Source: Actinomycetospora endophytica
GTDB taxonomy: Bacteria; Actinomycetota; Actinomycetes; Mycobacteriales; Pseudonocardiaceae
Reading direction: 5' to 3'
Assembly: GCF_021026375.1 (NCBI RefSeq)
Contig: NZ_JAJNDB010000002.1
Location: 372,001 to 436,000 of the forward strand
DNA length: 64,000 nucleotides
Below are positions 18,114-26,438 of this stretch, one piece after another. The notes under the pieces are model-generated. The model made no database searches. It was given only the letters and a program-made list of their open reading frames with translations, and was not told where the DNA came from. Position numbers and translations under genes: made by a program. Position 1 is the stretch's first letter. The number at the start of each line of letters is the position of its first letter.

Positions 18114-20420
18114 GTGACCGGCAGGACCAACGGCGACGGCGGAGACGTGGCCACCTCGGGCCCGCAGCAGCGCGTGGCCGACCTGCCGGACGACATCGAG
18201 GGGGTGGGGGTCTCGAGCGCGGACGGACCGGACTGGGCCGGGATCGGGTACCCCGACGCGGGCATGGCCGACGAGGCCGCCCGGATCCGCGACGGCGTCG
18301 CGCTCGACGCCGTCGGGGGCGACCTCCCCCAGGTCCTGCACACGGCGCCCGCCGCCGTCGCGCTCATCGACCTCGACGCCGGCACGGTCACCTACGCCAA
18401 CGGGTCGGCGCAGGAGCTGACCGGCGGACGGGCCGAGCTCCCGCTCGACATCGACGCGTGGAGTGAGGCCGCCGGGCTCACCGACCTCTCCGGGCGCCCG
18501 ATGCGCGACACCGCGTCCCCGCTGTCCCGGGTCGCCCAGGGCATCCCCGTGTCGGGCGAGCCGGTCGCCATCGCGGACGCCGCCCGCAAGGGCTCCGAGG
18601 CCACCGCCGAGGAGCGCGAGGAGGCCGAGGGTCGCCTCCTGTGGGTCACCGGGTTCCCGCTCTCGGAGGCCGAGGACGAGGACCGCCGGCGGCTCGCCCT
18701 CGTCGTGTTCCTGCAGCTCTCCGGCGCCGGGGCGCAGCGCCACCTGGAGATGATGCGCGACCGCGCCGTCGTCGCCACCGAGCTGTCGTTCACGATCTCC
18801 GACCCGGCCAAGGACCAGAACCCGCTGGTCTGGGTGAACCCCGCGTTCACCCGGCTCACCGGCTACGACCTCGACGAGGTCATCGGGCGCAACTGCCGCT
18901 TCCTGCAGGGCCCGAACACCGATCCCACGTCGATCTCCCGGATCCGCAGCGCGCTCGCCGACGAGCGGCCGATCACCGAGGTGCTGCTCAACTACCGCCG
19001 CGACGGCACCGCGTTCTGGAACCAGGTGTCGATCTCCCCGGTGTTCGACGGCGGCGGGCAGGTCGTCAACTTCGTCGGCGTCCAGGCCGACGTCACCGAG
19101 CGGGTCATGGTCGAGAACGAGCGCCGCGCTGCGCTCGCCGCCGCCGAGGAGACCCGGGAGCAGCTGCGCCTCCTCACCGACTCCACGGCCGCGATGACGG
19201 CGTCGCTGGACGCCGGCGGGGCGGCGCGGGCACTGGCCCGCATCGTCGTGCCCGCGCTCGCCGACTACTGCTGCGTCGACCTGCTCGACGAGGTCGGTCT
19301 GCCCACCTCCGCGCACCGGGTGGCGGTGAACCACCGGGACGACACCAAGACCGAGACCGTCGGCATGCTCGGCCGCTGGATCACCCCCACCGAGGACGGC
19401 GACGACCCGGTGGACCGGGTGCTCGCGGGCGGCGCCCCGTCGCTGCTGGCCGAGCTCCCGGTGCGACCCGAGGGCCTGCGCGACGAGCCGGACCTCATGA
19501 CCCGGTACGAGCAGTTGCGGCCGCGCTCCGCGATCGTGGTGCCGCTGCGGGCGCGCGGACAGGTACTCGGCGCGCTCACGCTGGGCACCGAGCTGCCCTA
19601 CGGACGGCGCTACTCGCAGCGCGACCTCTACCTCGCGAGCGACCTCGCCGCCCGCGCCGGGCTCGCCGTCGACAACGCCCGGCTCTACGCCCGGGAGCAC
19701 GGCGCCGCGGAGACGCTGCAGCGCAGCCTGCTGCCGGCCGTGCCCGAGGTCCCCGGTCTCACGGTGGCCTCCCGCTACCTGGCCGCGACCGACGGGGCCC
19801 AGGTCGGCGGCGACTGGTACGACCTGCTGCCGCTGCCCGACGGCGCGGTGGGCGTGGCGGTCGGCGACGTCGTCGGGCACGACCTGCGGGCCGCCGCGGC
19901 GATGGGCGAGCTGCGCGGTGTGCTGCGCTCCTACGCCTGGGAGGGTCTCGGCCCGGAGGCCGTCATCGACCGCTGCAACGACCTGGTGCAGGGCCTGCAC
20001 ATGGCGGCGATGGCGACCGCGGTGTTCGGCCGGCTGGAGCGCGCGGACGACGACGATCAGAGCTGGGTGCTCGGCTACTGCAACGCCGGCCACCCGCCGC
20101 CGTTGCTGCGCCGCGGCGACGGCACCGTCGAACTGCTCACCGGCAACCTCTCACCCCTGATCGGCGCGACCCGCGAGGTCGCCCGGGAGTGCACCGAGGT
20201 CCGCTGCCGGCCCGGGGACCTGCTGGTCCTGCACACCGACGGGCTCATCGAGGGCCCCGGCCTCGACCCGGACGAGCGGACCGAGCTGCTCGTGCGCACC
20301 ATCGCCGCCGAGGGCCACGTCGAGGACGCCGGGGCGCTGTGCGACCACGTGCTCGAGGTGCTCGGCGCGGACGGCCTGCGCGACGACGCGGTGCTGCTCG
20401 CGATCCGCCTCGGCGACTGA
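18114..20420 (+). CDS. PAS-LOV-GAF-PP2C (SpoIIE-type) phosphatase, putative blue-light receptor
   Basis: A 768-aa cytosolic signalling protein. Domains in order: degenerate PAS (~65-200); a LOV domain (~220-335) with the FMN-adduct Cys261 in GRNCRFLQG and the flavin-contacting Asn/Gln in LNYRRDG, FWNQVSISP and FVGVQADVTE; a linker helix (ENERRAALAAAEETREQL); GAF (~365-530); and a C-terminal PP2C/SpoIIE Ser-phosphatase (~537-765) with metal ligands Asp567 (GGDWYD) and Asp585/Asp590 (VGDVVGHD), YCNAGHPPP and DDAVLLAIRL. Such phosphatases dephosphorylate anti-anti-sigma (STAS) proteins, so light would set a stress sigma factor. No STAS or anti-sigma gene is adjacent; the target must be elsewhere. 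Confidence 0.9.
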   Translation: MTGRTNGDGGDVATSGPQQRVADLPDDIEGVGVSSADGPDWAGIGYPDAGMADEAARIRDGVALDAVGGDLPQVLHTAPAAVALIDLDAGTVTYANGSAQELTGGRAELPLDIDAWSEAAGLTDLSGRPMRDTASPLSRVAQGIPVSGEPVAIADAARKGSEATAEEREEAEGRLLWVTGFPLSEAEDEDRRRLALVVFLQLSGAGAQRHLEMMRDRAVVATELSFTISDPAKDQNPLVWVNPAFTRLTGYDLDEVIGRNCRFLQGPNTDPTSISRIRSALADERPITEVLLNYRRDGTAFWNQVSISPVFDGGGQVVNFVGVQADVTERVMVENERRAALAAAEETREQLRLLTDSTAAMTASLDAGGAARALARIVVPALADYCCVDLLDEVGLPTSAHRVAVNHRDDTKTETVGMLGRWITPTEDGDDPVDRVLAGGAPSLLAELPVRPEGLRDEPDLMTRYEQLRPRSAIVVPLRARGQVLGALTLGTELPYGRRYSQRDLYLASDLAARAGLAVDNARLYAREHGAAETLQRSLLPAVPEVPGLTVASRYLAATDGAQVGGDWYDLLPLPDGAVGVAVGDVVGHDLRAAAAMGELRGVLRSYAWEGLGPEAVIDRCNDLVQGLHMAAMATAVFGRLERADDDDQSWVLGYCNAGHPPPLLRRGDGTVELLTGNLSPLIGATREVARECTEVRCRPGDLLVLHTDGLIEGPGLDPDERTELLVRTIAAEGHVEDAGALCDHVLEVLGADGLRDDAVLLAIRLGD

Positions 20421-20458
20421 CCCCGACGGCCGGGTCACGCCCCCTGGACACACGACGA

Positions 20459-20486
20459 CCGGTGGACCCGGGATCGGGCCCACCGG
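20459..20486. terminator. Hairpin between convergent genes
   Basis: CCGGTGGACCCG (20459-20470) and CGGGCCCACCGG (20475-20486) pair with one mismatch around the loop GGAT, between the LOV-phosphatase stop and the end of the small minus-strand gene. A GC-rich bidirectional dyad with no U-tract. Confidence 0.65.
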
Positions 20487-20507
20487 CCGTGACGAGATGT
20501 GTGCCGC

Positions 20508-20732
20508 CTACTGGGGCGGCGGGGGCGGCGGCTGCTCACCCTGCGGCGGCGGGTTCTCCCCGCCGTGCAGGTAGTCCTTCGCCTTGTCGCTGAACTGGTC
20601 GACCTGCTCCTCGTGGCCCTCGAACTTGCCCTTCAGGGCGTCGGTGCCCTTGTCCACGAAGGAGTCGGCCTTGTCCGGGTTCTGCCCGGCCCACTCCTTG
20701 GCCTTGTTGACCATGTCGCCGAGACCTGCCAC
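20508..20732 (-). CDS. Rv0909-like small antitoxin-family protein
   Basis: A 74-aa hydrophilic helical protein: VAGLGDMVNKAKEWAGQNPDKADSFVDKG, then KFEGHEEQVDQFSDKAKDYL and a Pro/Gln tail ending in six prolines. This is the pattern of the Rv0909 antitoxin family (GLGDMVNKAKDLLGKNPDK-type). The GTG at 20732 is supported by an AGGGAGG about 5 nt upstream on the minus strand; the open frame extends 22 codons further. The expected toxin partner, a polyketide cyclase/START-like protein next door, is absent, so it is an orphan and may instead be a CsbD-like stress protein. A TTTACC-type dyad (20838-20858) lies in the shared upstream region with the next gene. Confidence 0.72.
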   Translation of the reverse strand: MAGLGDMVNKAKEWAGQNPDKADSFVDKGTDALKGKFEGHEEQVDQFSDKAKDYLHGGENPPPQGEQPPPPPPQ

Positions 20733-20979
20733 GGCGTCCTCCCTGGTTCCTCGGGATCGAAGTCTCCCCGAGGATGCCCCCTCCGCCGTGATCGACACCA
20801 GGTCGGCGGTGAGCGGTCGGGTGAGGCGGCCCGGAAACGGGTAAACGGATTTTTACCGTCCGGGGAACCTCGTCCGGGTCTCGCGCGTTGGGCATGGTGA
20901 GAGCGGTCGACCGGCGCGGGAATCCCCGCGTCGGGCCCACGGCAGGGCGGCCGCCCCGCAAGCACGTGAAGGAGGACGA

Positions 20980-21780
20980 GTGCGCACCAGCAGCAACCCG
21001 GCGTTCCGCAACCTGCCGACGTCGCCGGGCGGGTATGCGCGGTTCGGCGACGCCCCCGCAGGCCTCGGGGGCGGATTCGGTGGTGGCCCGGCAGGACAGG
21101 CCCCGGTCTCGGGTGCCTCGGACCGGCCGCTGACCGTCGACGACGTCGTCCAGAAGACCGCGCTGAACGCCGTCGTCACCATCGGCGTGGGCGTGCTCAC
21201 CGCGATCAGCGGGTTCTACCTGCTCGGGATCGTCGGATTCATCGTCGGCCTGGTCGTCGCGCTGATCATCATCTTCAAGCAGAGCACCAACCCCGCGCTG
21301 GTGCTCACCTATTCGGTCTCCCAGGGCCTGGCGCTCGGGGCACTGACCGGGGCGCTCGAGGCGTCGAGCAACCGGTACGCCGGTATCGGCTTCCAGGCGA
21401 TCCTCGGCGTGGTCGGGGTGTTCATCGGGATGCTGGTGGTCTACAAGACCGGCGCCATCCGGGTGACGCCGCGCCTCACCAAGATGATCATCGGGGCCGC
21501 CATCGGCGTCTTCGTGCTGATGCTCGCGAACCTCGTCATCGGGTTCTTCACCGACGGCGGCCTGGGCCTGCGCACGGGCGGACCGCTGGCGATCATCTTC
21601 AGCCTGGCCTGCATCGCGATCGGCGCGTTCATGCTGCTGCTCGACTTCGACCAGGCCGACCAGGCCGTCAAGGCCGGGGTGCCCGCGCGCTTCGCCTGGT
21701 ACCTGGCCTTCGGGTTCATGACGACCCTGGTCTGGCTCTACATCGAGATCCTGCAGCTGCTGAGCTACTTCCGCGACTAG
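20980..21780 (+). CDS. Bax inhibitor-1/YccA family membrane protein
   Basis: A 266-aa integral membrane protein of the BI-1/YccA-like (TMBIM) family, linked in other organisms to cation leak control and protection from membrane stress. A Gly-rich cytosolic N-terminus (~50 residues) is followed by seven hydrophobic helices; family marks include LTVDDVVQKTALN, YSVSQGLALGALTGALE, ALTG-type turns and the acidic pore-proximal LLLDFDQADQAVKAGVP near the C-terminus. The GTG start follows GGAGG by 4 nt. Its position between the transglycosylase/ppx block and the thiolase matches Rv1072 in mycobacteria. It converges on the thiolase with a bidirectional dyad in between. Confidence 0.9.
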   Translation: MRTSSNPAFRNLPTSPGGYARFGDAPAGLGGGFGGGPAGQAPVSGASDRPLTVDDVVQKTALNAVVTIGVGVLTAISGFYLLGIVGFIVGLVVALIIIFKQSTNPALVLTYSVSQGLALGALTGALEASSNRYAGIGFQAILGVVGVFIGMLVVYKTGAIRVTPRLTKMIIGAAIGVFVLMLANLVIGFFTDGGLGLRTGGPLAIIFSLACIAIGAFMLLLDFDQADQAVKAGVPARFAWYLAFGFMTTLVWLYIEILQLLSYFRD

Positions 21781-21791
21781 CGTCGCGTGCC

Positions 21792-21836
21792 GCACGAGGG
21801 GCCGTCCCGCACGTTCGGGGCGGCCCCACGTCGTGC
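21792..21836. terminator. Bidirectional dyad between BI-1 gene and thiolase
   Basis: GCACGAGGGGCCG (21792-21804) pairs with CGGCCCC and TCGTGC (21821-21836), with a 3-nt bulge, in the 62-bp gap between two convergent stop codons. Confidence 0.65.
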
Positions 21837-21842
21837 GCGGGG

Positions 21843-23093
21843 TCAGGAGAGGCGCTCGAGCACCATCGCCATGCCCTGGCCGCCGCCGACACACATCGTC
21901 TCCAGCCCGATGGTCGCGTCCTTCGCGCGCAGCCCGTTCAGCAGCGTCGTCGCGATGCGCGCGCCGGTCATGCCGAACGGGTGCCCGACCGCGATCGACC
22001 CGCCGTGGACGTTGAGCTTCGCCTCGATCGCCGACTCGGACAGTCCCAGGCCGCGCGCCGAGGGCAGGACCTGCGCGGCGAACGCCTCGTTGATCTCCAC
22101 GAGGTCGACGTCGTCGACGGACAGCCCCGCCCGGCGCAGCGCCTGCTTCGACGCCTCGATCGGCCCCAGCCCCATGATCTCGGGCGAGAGTCCGGTGACG
22201 CCGGTCGAGACCACCCGGGCCAGCGGGGTGATCCCGAGCTCGGCCGCGCGCGTCGAGGACATCACGACGACGGCCGCCGCGCCGTCGTTGAGCGGGCAGG
22301 CGTTGCCCGCGGTGATGCGCCCGTCGGGGCGGAAGACGGGCTTCAGGTCGGCGATGGCGTCGTAGGTGGTGCCGGCGCGCGGGGAGTCGTCGGCGGCGAC
22401 CACCGACCCGTCGGGCAGCGTCACCGGGGTGATCTCGCGCGCCCAGAACCCGTCGGCCGCCGACTGCTCGGCCCGGTTCTGCGACCGCACCGCGAAGTGG
22501 TCCATCTCCTCGCGGGAGACGTTCTCGGCGAGTGCCACGTTCTCGGCGGTCTGGCCCATGGCGATGTAGGCGTCGGGGAGCAGACCGTCGGAACGCGGGT
22601 CGTGCCACTCGCCGGCCCCGGCCGCGGCGGCCGACGCGGTGCGGGCCTGCGCCTCGTCGAAGAGCGGGTTCTGGGTGCCGGGCAGTCCGTCCGAGGAGCC
22701 CTTCTCGAACCGCGAGACCGTCTCCACGCCGGCCGCGACGAACGCGTCGCCCTCGCCGGCGCGGATCGCGTGGGCCGCCATCCGGATCGTCTGCAGCGAC
22801 GAGGAGCAGTAGCGGGTGATGGTGGTGCCCGGCACGGTGTCGAGCCCGAGCTCGACCGCGACGATCCGCCCCATGTTGTAGCCCTGCTCGCCGCCGGGCA
22901 GGCCGCAGCCCAGCATGAGGTCCTCGACCTCGGACGGCGGCAGCGCCGGCGCCGCGTCGAGGGCGGCGCGGACCATCTGGGCGGCCAGGTCGTCGGGACG
23001 CATCCCGGCGAGCGTGCCCTTGCGGGCGCGGCCGATCGGCGAGCGGACGGCGGAGACGATCACGGCATCGGGCGTCCCGGAGTTCTGGGCCAT
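21843..23093 (-). CDS. Acetyl-CoA C-acyltransferase (thiolase)
   Basis: A 416-aa type II thiolase that condenses or cleaves acyl-CoAs, for beta-oxidation or acetoacetyl-CoA formation. Signatures: nucleophilic Cys96 in TTITRYCSSSLQT, NACPLNDGAAAVVVMS, EINEAFAAQVLP, NVHGGSIAVGHPFGMTGAR with the catalytic His, and ETMCVGGGQGMAMVLE with the second Cys. The ATG at 23093 fits the family start (DAVIVSAVRSPIGRARKGTL). The same minus-strand frame stays open far upstream across cbs and metB, but that is an effect of GC content. By position it matches FadA3 of mycobacteria. Divergent from cbs, with 111 bp between the starts. Confidence 0.93.
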   Translation of the reverse strand: MAQNSGTPDAVIVSAVRSPIGRARKGTLAGMRPDDLAAQMVRAALDAAPALPPSEVEDLMLGCGLPGGEQGYNMGRIVAVELGLDTVPGTTITRYCSSSLQTIRMAAHAIRAGEGDAFVAAGVETVSRFEKGSSDGLPGTQNPLFDEAQARTASAAAAGAGEWHDPRSDGLLPDAYIAMGQTAENVALAENVSREEMDHFAVRSQNRAEQSAADGFWAREITPVTLPDGSVVAADDSPRAGTTYDAIADLKPVFRPDGRITAGNACPLNDGAAAVVVMSSTRAAELGITPLARVVSTGVTGLSPEIMGLGPIEASKQALRRAGLSVDDVDLVEINEAFAAQVLPSARGLGLSESAIEAKLNVHGGSIAVGHPFGMTGARIATTLLNGLRAKDATIGLETMCVGGGQGMAMVLERLS

Positions 23094-23204
23094 GGAAGAG
23101 AACCCTAGGCCCGCTGTGGCGCCGCGCACCCCGTCGAACCCCCCACGCCGGTGATTCGCCGCACAACCCGGCCGCGGCCGCGCCCGCCCGGCAGGATGGT
23201 CGAC

Positions 23205-24581
23205 ATGCAGTACGTCGAGCACGTCGCGGACCTCGTCGGACACACCCCGCTGGTGAAGCTGAACCACGTCGTCCCGACGGGGCCGGACTCGCCGCTGGTG
23301 CTCGCGAAGGTCGAGTACTTCAACCCCGGCGGCAGCGTGAAGGACCGCATCGCCGAGCGGATGATCATCGCGGCCGAGGAGTCCGGGGAGCTCAAGCCCG
23401 GCGGGACGATCGTCGAGCCGACCTCCGGCAACACCGGGATCGGGCTGGCCATCGTCGCCCAGCAGCGCGGCTACCACTGCATCTTCGTCTGCCCCGACAA
23501 GGTCAGCGTGGCCAAGCAGGACGCGCTGCGGGCCTACGGGGCCGAGGTCGTCGTCTGCCCGGCCGCGGTGGAGCCCGAGCATCCGGAGTCGTACTACTCG
23601 GTGTCCGACCGGCTGGCCCGCGAGACCGAGGGCGGCTGGAAGCCCAACCAGTACGCCAACCCCGCGAACCCGGCGTCCCACGTGGCGTCCACCGGCCCCG
23701 AGATCTGGGAGCAGACCGCGGGCCGCGTGACGCACTTCGTCGCGGGGGTCGGGACCGGCGGCACCATCTCCGGCACCGGCAGCTACCTCAAGGACGTCTC
23801 GCACGGGCGCGTCCAGATCATCGGGGCCGACCCGCTCGGCTCGGTGTACTCCGGCGGCGACGGCCGGCCCTACCTCGTCGAGGGCGTCGGCGAGGACTTC
23901 TGGCCCAGCACCTACGACCGCGACATCTGCGACCGCATCGTCGCGGTCTCCGACGGCGACTCCTTCCACATGGCCCGCCGCATGGGGCGCGAGGAGGCGC
24001 TGCTCGTCGGCGGCTCCTGCGGGATGGCGACGGTGGCGGCCGCGCGGGTGGCCGAGGATCTGGGTCCCGACGACGTCGTGGTGGTCCTGCTTCCCGACGG
24101 CGGGCGCGGCTACCTGTCGACGGTCTTCAACGACCAGTGGATGCAGTCCTACGGGTTCCTGCGCGCGGACTCGTCGGAGTACACCGTCGGCGACGTCCTG
24201 CGGCTCAAGGACGGCTCGATCCCCGATCTCGTGCACGGGCACCCCGGCGAGACGGTCTCCGACATCGTCGCGATCATGCGGGAGTTCAACGTCTCGCAGA
24301 TGCCGATCGTCAAGGCCGAGCCGCCGGTGATGATGGCCGAGGTCCGTGGCGCCGTCACCGAGCGGGACCTGCTCGACCGGCTGTTCACAGGGAAGGCGTC
24401 GCTCACGGACCGCGTCGAGGACCACCTCGCGCCGCCGCTGCCGACCGTCGGGATCACCGAGCCGCTCTCGCAGGCGATGACCTCGCTCCAGGGCGGGGAC
24501 GGGCTGCTCATCATCTCCGACGGCCGTCCCGCCGGGATCGTCTCGCGCGCGGACGTGCTCGCGTTCCTCGCCGGGCGTTAG
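23205..24581 (+). CDS. cbs: Cystathionine beta-synthase
   Basis: A 458-aa PLP enzyme joining homocysteine and serine to cystathionine, the first step of transsulfuration toward cysteine. The catalytic fold-type II core (~1-325) has the Schiff-base Lys46 in NPGGSVKDR, EPTSGNTGIGLA, the cofactor-phosphate loop GVGTGGTISGTG and GGSCGMATVAA. Two CBS regulatory domains follow (~335-455: TVSDIVAIMREFNVSQMPIV, LSQAMTSLQGGDGLLIISDG). Start choice: ATG 23205 lies 7 nt after CAGGAT, giving a leaderless mRNA; ATG 23196 would add three residues. A long hairpin separates it from metB. Confidence 0.93.
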   Translation: MQYVEHVADLVGHTPLVKLNHVVPTGPDSPLVLAKVEYFNPGGSVKDRIAERMIIAAEESGELKPGGTIVEPTSGNTGIGLAIVAQQRGYHCIFVCPDKVSVAKQDALRAYGAEVVVCPAAVEPEHPESYYSVSDRLARETEGGWKPNQYANPANPASHVASTGPEIWEQTAGRVTHFVAGVGTGGTISGTGSYLKDVSHGRVQIIGADPLGSVYSGGDGRPYLVEGVGEDFWPSTYDRDICDRIVAVSDGDSFHMARRMGREEALLVGGSCGMATVAAARVAEDLGPDDVVVVLLPDGGRGYLSTVFNDQWMQSYGFLRADSSEYTVGDVLRLKDGSIPDLVHGHPGETVSDIVAIMREFNVSQMPIVKAEPPVMMAEVRGAVTERDLLDRLFTGKASLTDRVEDHLAPPLPTVGITEPLSQAMTSLQGGDGLLIISDGRPAGIVSRADVLAFLAGR

Positions 24582-24590
24582 CGCAGCGCG

Positions 24591-24636
24591 CATGTGCGTG
24601 TGTTTCCGTCCTGGGGCACGGAAACGCACGCACATG
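24591..24636. terminator. Long hairpin between cbs and metB
   Basis: CATGTGCGTGTGTTTCCGT (24591-24609) pairs with the bases at 24618-24636 with one mismatch in 19; the loop is 8 nt. It can end the cbs transcript, or act as a spacer that lets metB use its own promoter. Confidence 0.65.
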
Positions 24637-24656
24637 CCGTAGGCGAAGATGGTCCG

Positions 24657-25805
24657 GTGAGTGACCACGGCTTCGCCACCCGCGCCATCCACGCCGGCCA
24701 GGAGCCGGACCCGACCACGGGCTCCGTCGTGGTGCCGGTGCACGCCACGTCGACGTTCGCCCAGGACGGCGTCGGCGGGCTGCGCTCTGGCTACGAGTAC
24801 GCGCGCACCGGCAACCCGACGCGCACCGCGCTGGAGGCCCAGCTCGCGGCGCTCGAGGGCGGGCGGTTCTGTCGCGCGTTCGCGTCCGGCATGGCGGCCG
24901 AGGACACGCTCTTCCGCGCGACGCTGCGCCCGGGCGACCACGTCGTCATCCCGATCGACGCCTACGGCGGGACGTTCCGGCTGGTCTCGACGGTGCTGGC
25001 GGACTGGGGCGTGCACCACTCGGCGGTCGACCTCTCCGACCTCGACGCCGTCCGCGCGGCGATCCAGCCGGAGACGAAGCTGCTGTGGTGCGAGACGCCG
25101 ACCAACCCGCTGCTCTCCGTCGCGGACGTGCCAGCGCTGGCCGGGATCGCCGGGGAGCACGGGCTGCGCCTCGTCGTCGACAACACCTTCGCCTCGCCCT
25201 ATCTGCAGCAGCCGCTGGCCCTCGGCGCGCACGTCGTCGTGCACTCGACCACGAAGTACCTGGGCGGGCACTCCGACGTCGTCGGCGGCGCCGTGGTGAC
25301 CTCCGACGAGGAGCTCGCCGCCGACCTCGCGCGGCTGCAGAACGGCATGGGCGCGGTCCCGGGGCCGTTCGACTGCTTCCTCACCACCCGCGGCATCAAG
25401 ACCCTCGCGGTGCGGATGGAGCGCCACTGCGACAACGCCGAGCGGGTGGTGGAGGCCCTCGAGGCGCACGACGCCGTCACGGCCGTGCTCTACCCCGGGC
25501 TCGCCTCGCACCCCGGCCACGAGGTCGCCGCCAAGCAGATGCGGCGCTTCGGCGGGATGGTGTCGATCCGGCTGGCCGGGGGAGACGCCGCGGCGCGGGC
25601 GCTGTGCGCGGCGACGCGGGTGTTCACGCTCGCGGAGTCGCTGGGCGGCGTGGAGTCGCTGATCGAGCACCCGGGCGCGATGACGCACGCGTCGACGGCG
25701 GGCTCGCCGCTGGAGGTGCCGTCCGACCTGGTGCGGCTCTCGGTGGGCATCGAGGACGGCGACGACCTCGTCGAGGACCTGCTGCAGGCGCTCGGGACGC
25801 TCTGA
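24657..25805 (+). CDS. metB: Cystathionine gamma-synthase / gamma-lyase
   Basis: A 382-aa PLP enzyme of the Cys/Met metabolism family. Features: GFATRAIHAGQEPDPTTGSV at the start, YEYARTGNPTR, DAYGGTFRLVSTVL, CETPTNPL, VDNTFASPYLQQPL, the PLP Lys near residue 200 in HSTTKYLGGHSD, and FTLAESLGGVESL. It makes cystathionine from O-acyl-homoserine or splits cystathionine to cysteine; next to cbs, reverse transsulfuration is the likely use, but the family often does both. The GTG at 24657 begins 6 nt after GAAGAT, so it may be leaderless. It converges on the small gene at 25926-26195. Confidence 0.9.
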   Translation: MSDHGFATRAIHAGQEPDPTTGSVVVPVHATSTFAQDGVGGLRSGYEYARTGNPTRTALEAQLAALEGGRFCRAFASGMAAEDTLFRATLRPGDHVVIPIDAYGGTFRLVSTVLADWGVHHSAVDLSDLDAVRAAIQPETKLLWCETPTNPLLSVADVPALAGIAGEHGLRLVVDNTFASPYLQQPLALGAHVVVHSTTKYLGGHSDVVGGAVVTSDEELAADLARLQNGMGAVPGPFDCFLTTRGIKTLAVRMERHCDNAERVVEALEAHDAVTAVLYPGLASHPGHEVAAKQMRRFGGMVSIRLAGGDAAARALCAATRVFTLAESLGGVESLIEHPGAMTHASTAGSPLEVPSDLVRLSVGIEDGDDLVEDLLQALGTL

Positions 25806-25837
25806 GGCGCCGATCGGCGCCCGGCCGCCCGCCGGCG

Positions 25838-25896
25838 TTCGGGACGAACGACTCGTTCGTGCCCATAGACGCCACGAACGAGTCGTTCGTCCCGAA
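25838..25896. terminator. Large inverted repeat between convergent genes
   Basis: Arms 25838-25861 and 25873-25896 are perfectly complementary over 24 bp around an 11-nt loop. Each arm also holds the near-palindromic core ACGAACGACTCGTTCGT, so alternative smaller hairpins are possible. The same type of core builds the palindrome at 906-959. It is placed between metB and the opposing small gene, like that one. Confidence 0.75.
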
Positions 25897-25925
25897 GGGG
25901 GAGGCGAGGCGAAGGTGCGGCGGCG

Positions 25926-26195
25926 CTAACCGCGCCGGGCGTCCGCCTGGTCGTTCGCGGAGCCGTGCGGCGCGGTGTGGCCCGGCAGGACCAGCCCGGG
26001 AATGCTGCACCCGCCCACGAGGACCGGCCCGTGGTGGGTGGAGACGAGGGTCCCCGGGTCGTCACAGCCCGCCTGCGAGACGGTGAATACGGCGGCACCG
26101 GTGAGCGCGGCGGCCGCGACGAGCGGGGCGATCAGCCCGAGGCGCGCGGCCCGGCGCAGCGGTCGGCGTTCGCCGACACCCTGTGTCCCGGTCAT
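25926..26195 (-). CDS. Small single-pass membrane or secreted protein
   Basis: An 89-aa protein of unknown function. A basic start (RRPLRRAARLG) and one hydrophobic segment (~19-39, LIAPLVAAAALTGAAVFTV) form a membrane anchor or signal; about 50 residues follow outside, with CDDPGTLVSTHHGPVLVGGCSIPGLVLPGHTAPHG, where the two Cys may form a disulfide. The ATG at 26195 follows AGGAGG with 8 nt between, and a TAGCCT -10 lies about 37 nt farther up. Divergent from threonine ammonia-lyase. I recognise no family. Confidence 0.65.
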   Translation of the reverse strand: MTGTQGVGERRPLRRAARLGLIAPLVAAAALTGAAVFTVSQAGCDDPGTLVSTHHGPVLVGGCSIPGLVLPGHTAPHGSANDQADARRG

Positions 26196-26438
26196 CCGTC
26201 TGTCCTCCTGGCCGTTCACGCTCTCAACACAGGCTACCGATGACGTCCGCACATGTCGGTCGTTCGGTTCGACGCGTCCGACCGGCGAGTCCCGCGCAGC
26301 GCCGACCGGCCACGGACGGCGTTCGACCCACCACGGAGCGGGCCGTCCGCCGCCATGGTGAACCGGTCGGCGACGTCACGACCACACCGGGAACTCCCGG
26401 TGCGACCCGGCCCCGGCCGAGCGGGCACCATCGCGACC

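Noticed and set aside
16899..20093. 1064-codon minus-strand open frame opposite PIG-L-like and LOV genes
   Set aside because: No recognisable domains; an antisense shadow of GC-biased coding sequence.
23094..24656. SAM or other riboswitch before cbs or metB
   Set aside because: cbs appears leaderless, and the only structure before metB is a simple hairpin (24591-24636) with no aptamer-like complexity.
21843..25688. 1281-codon minus-strand open frame covering thiolase, cbs and metB regions
   Set aside because: Only the thiolase part (to 23093) has family motifs. The rest is antisense to well-supported cbs and metB and is open because of GC-rich codon structure.
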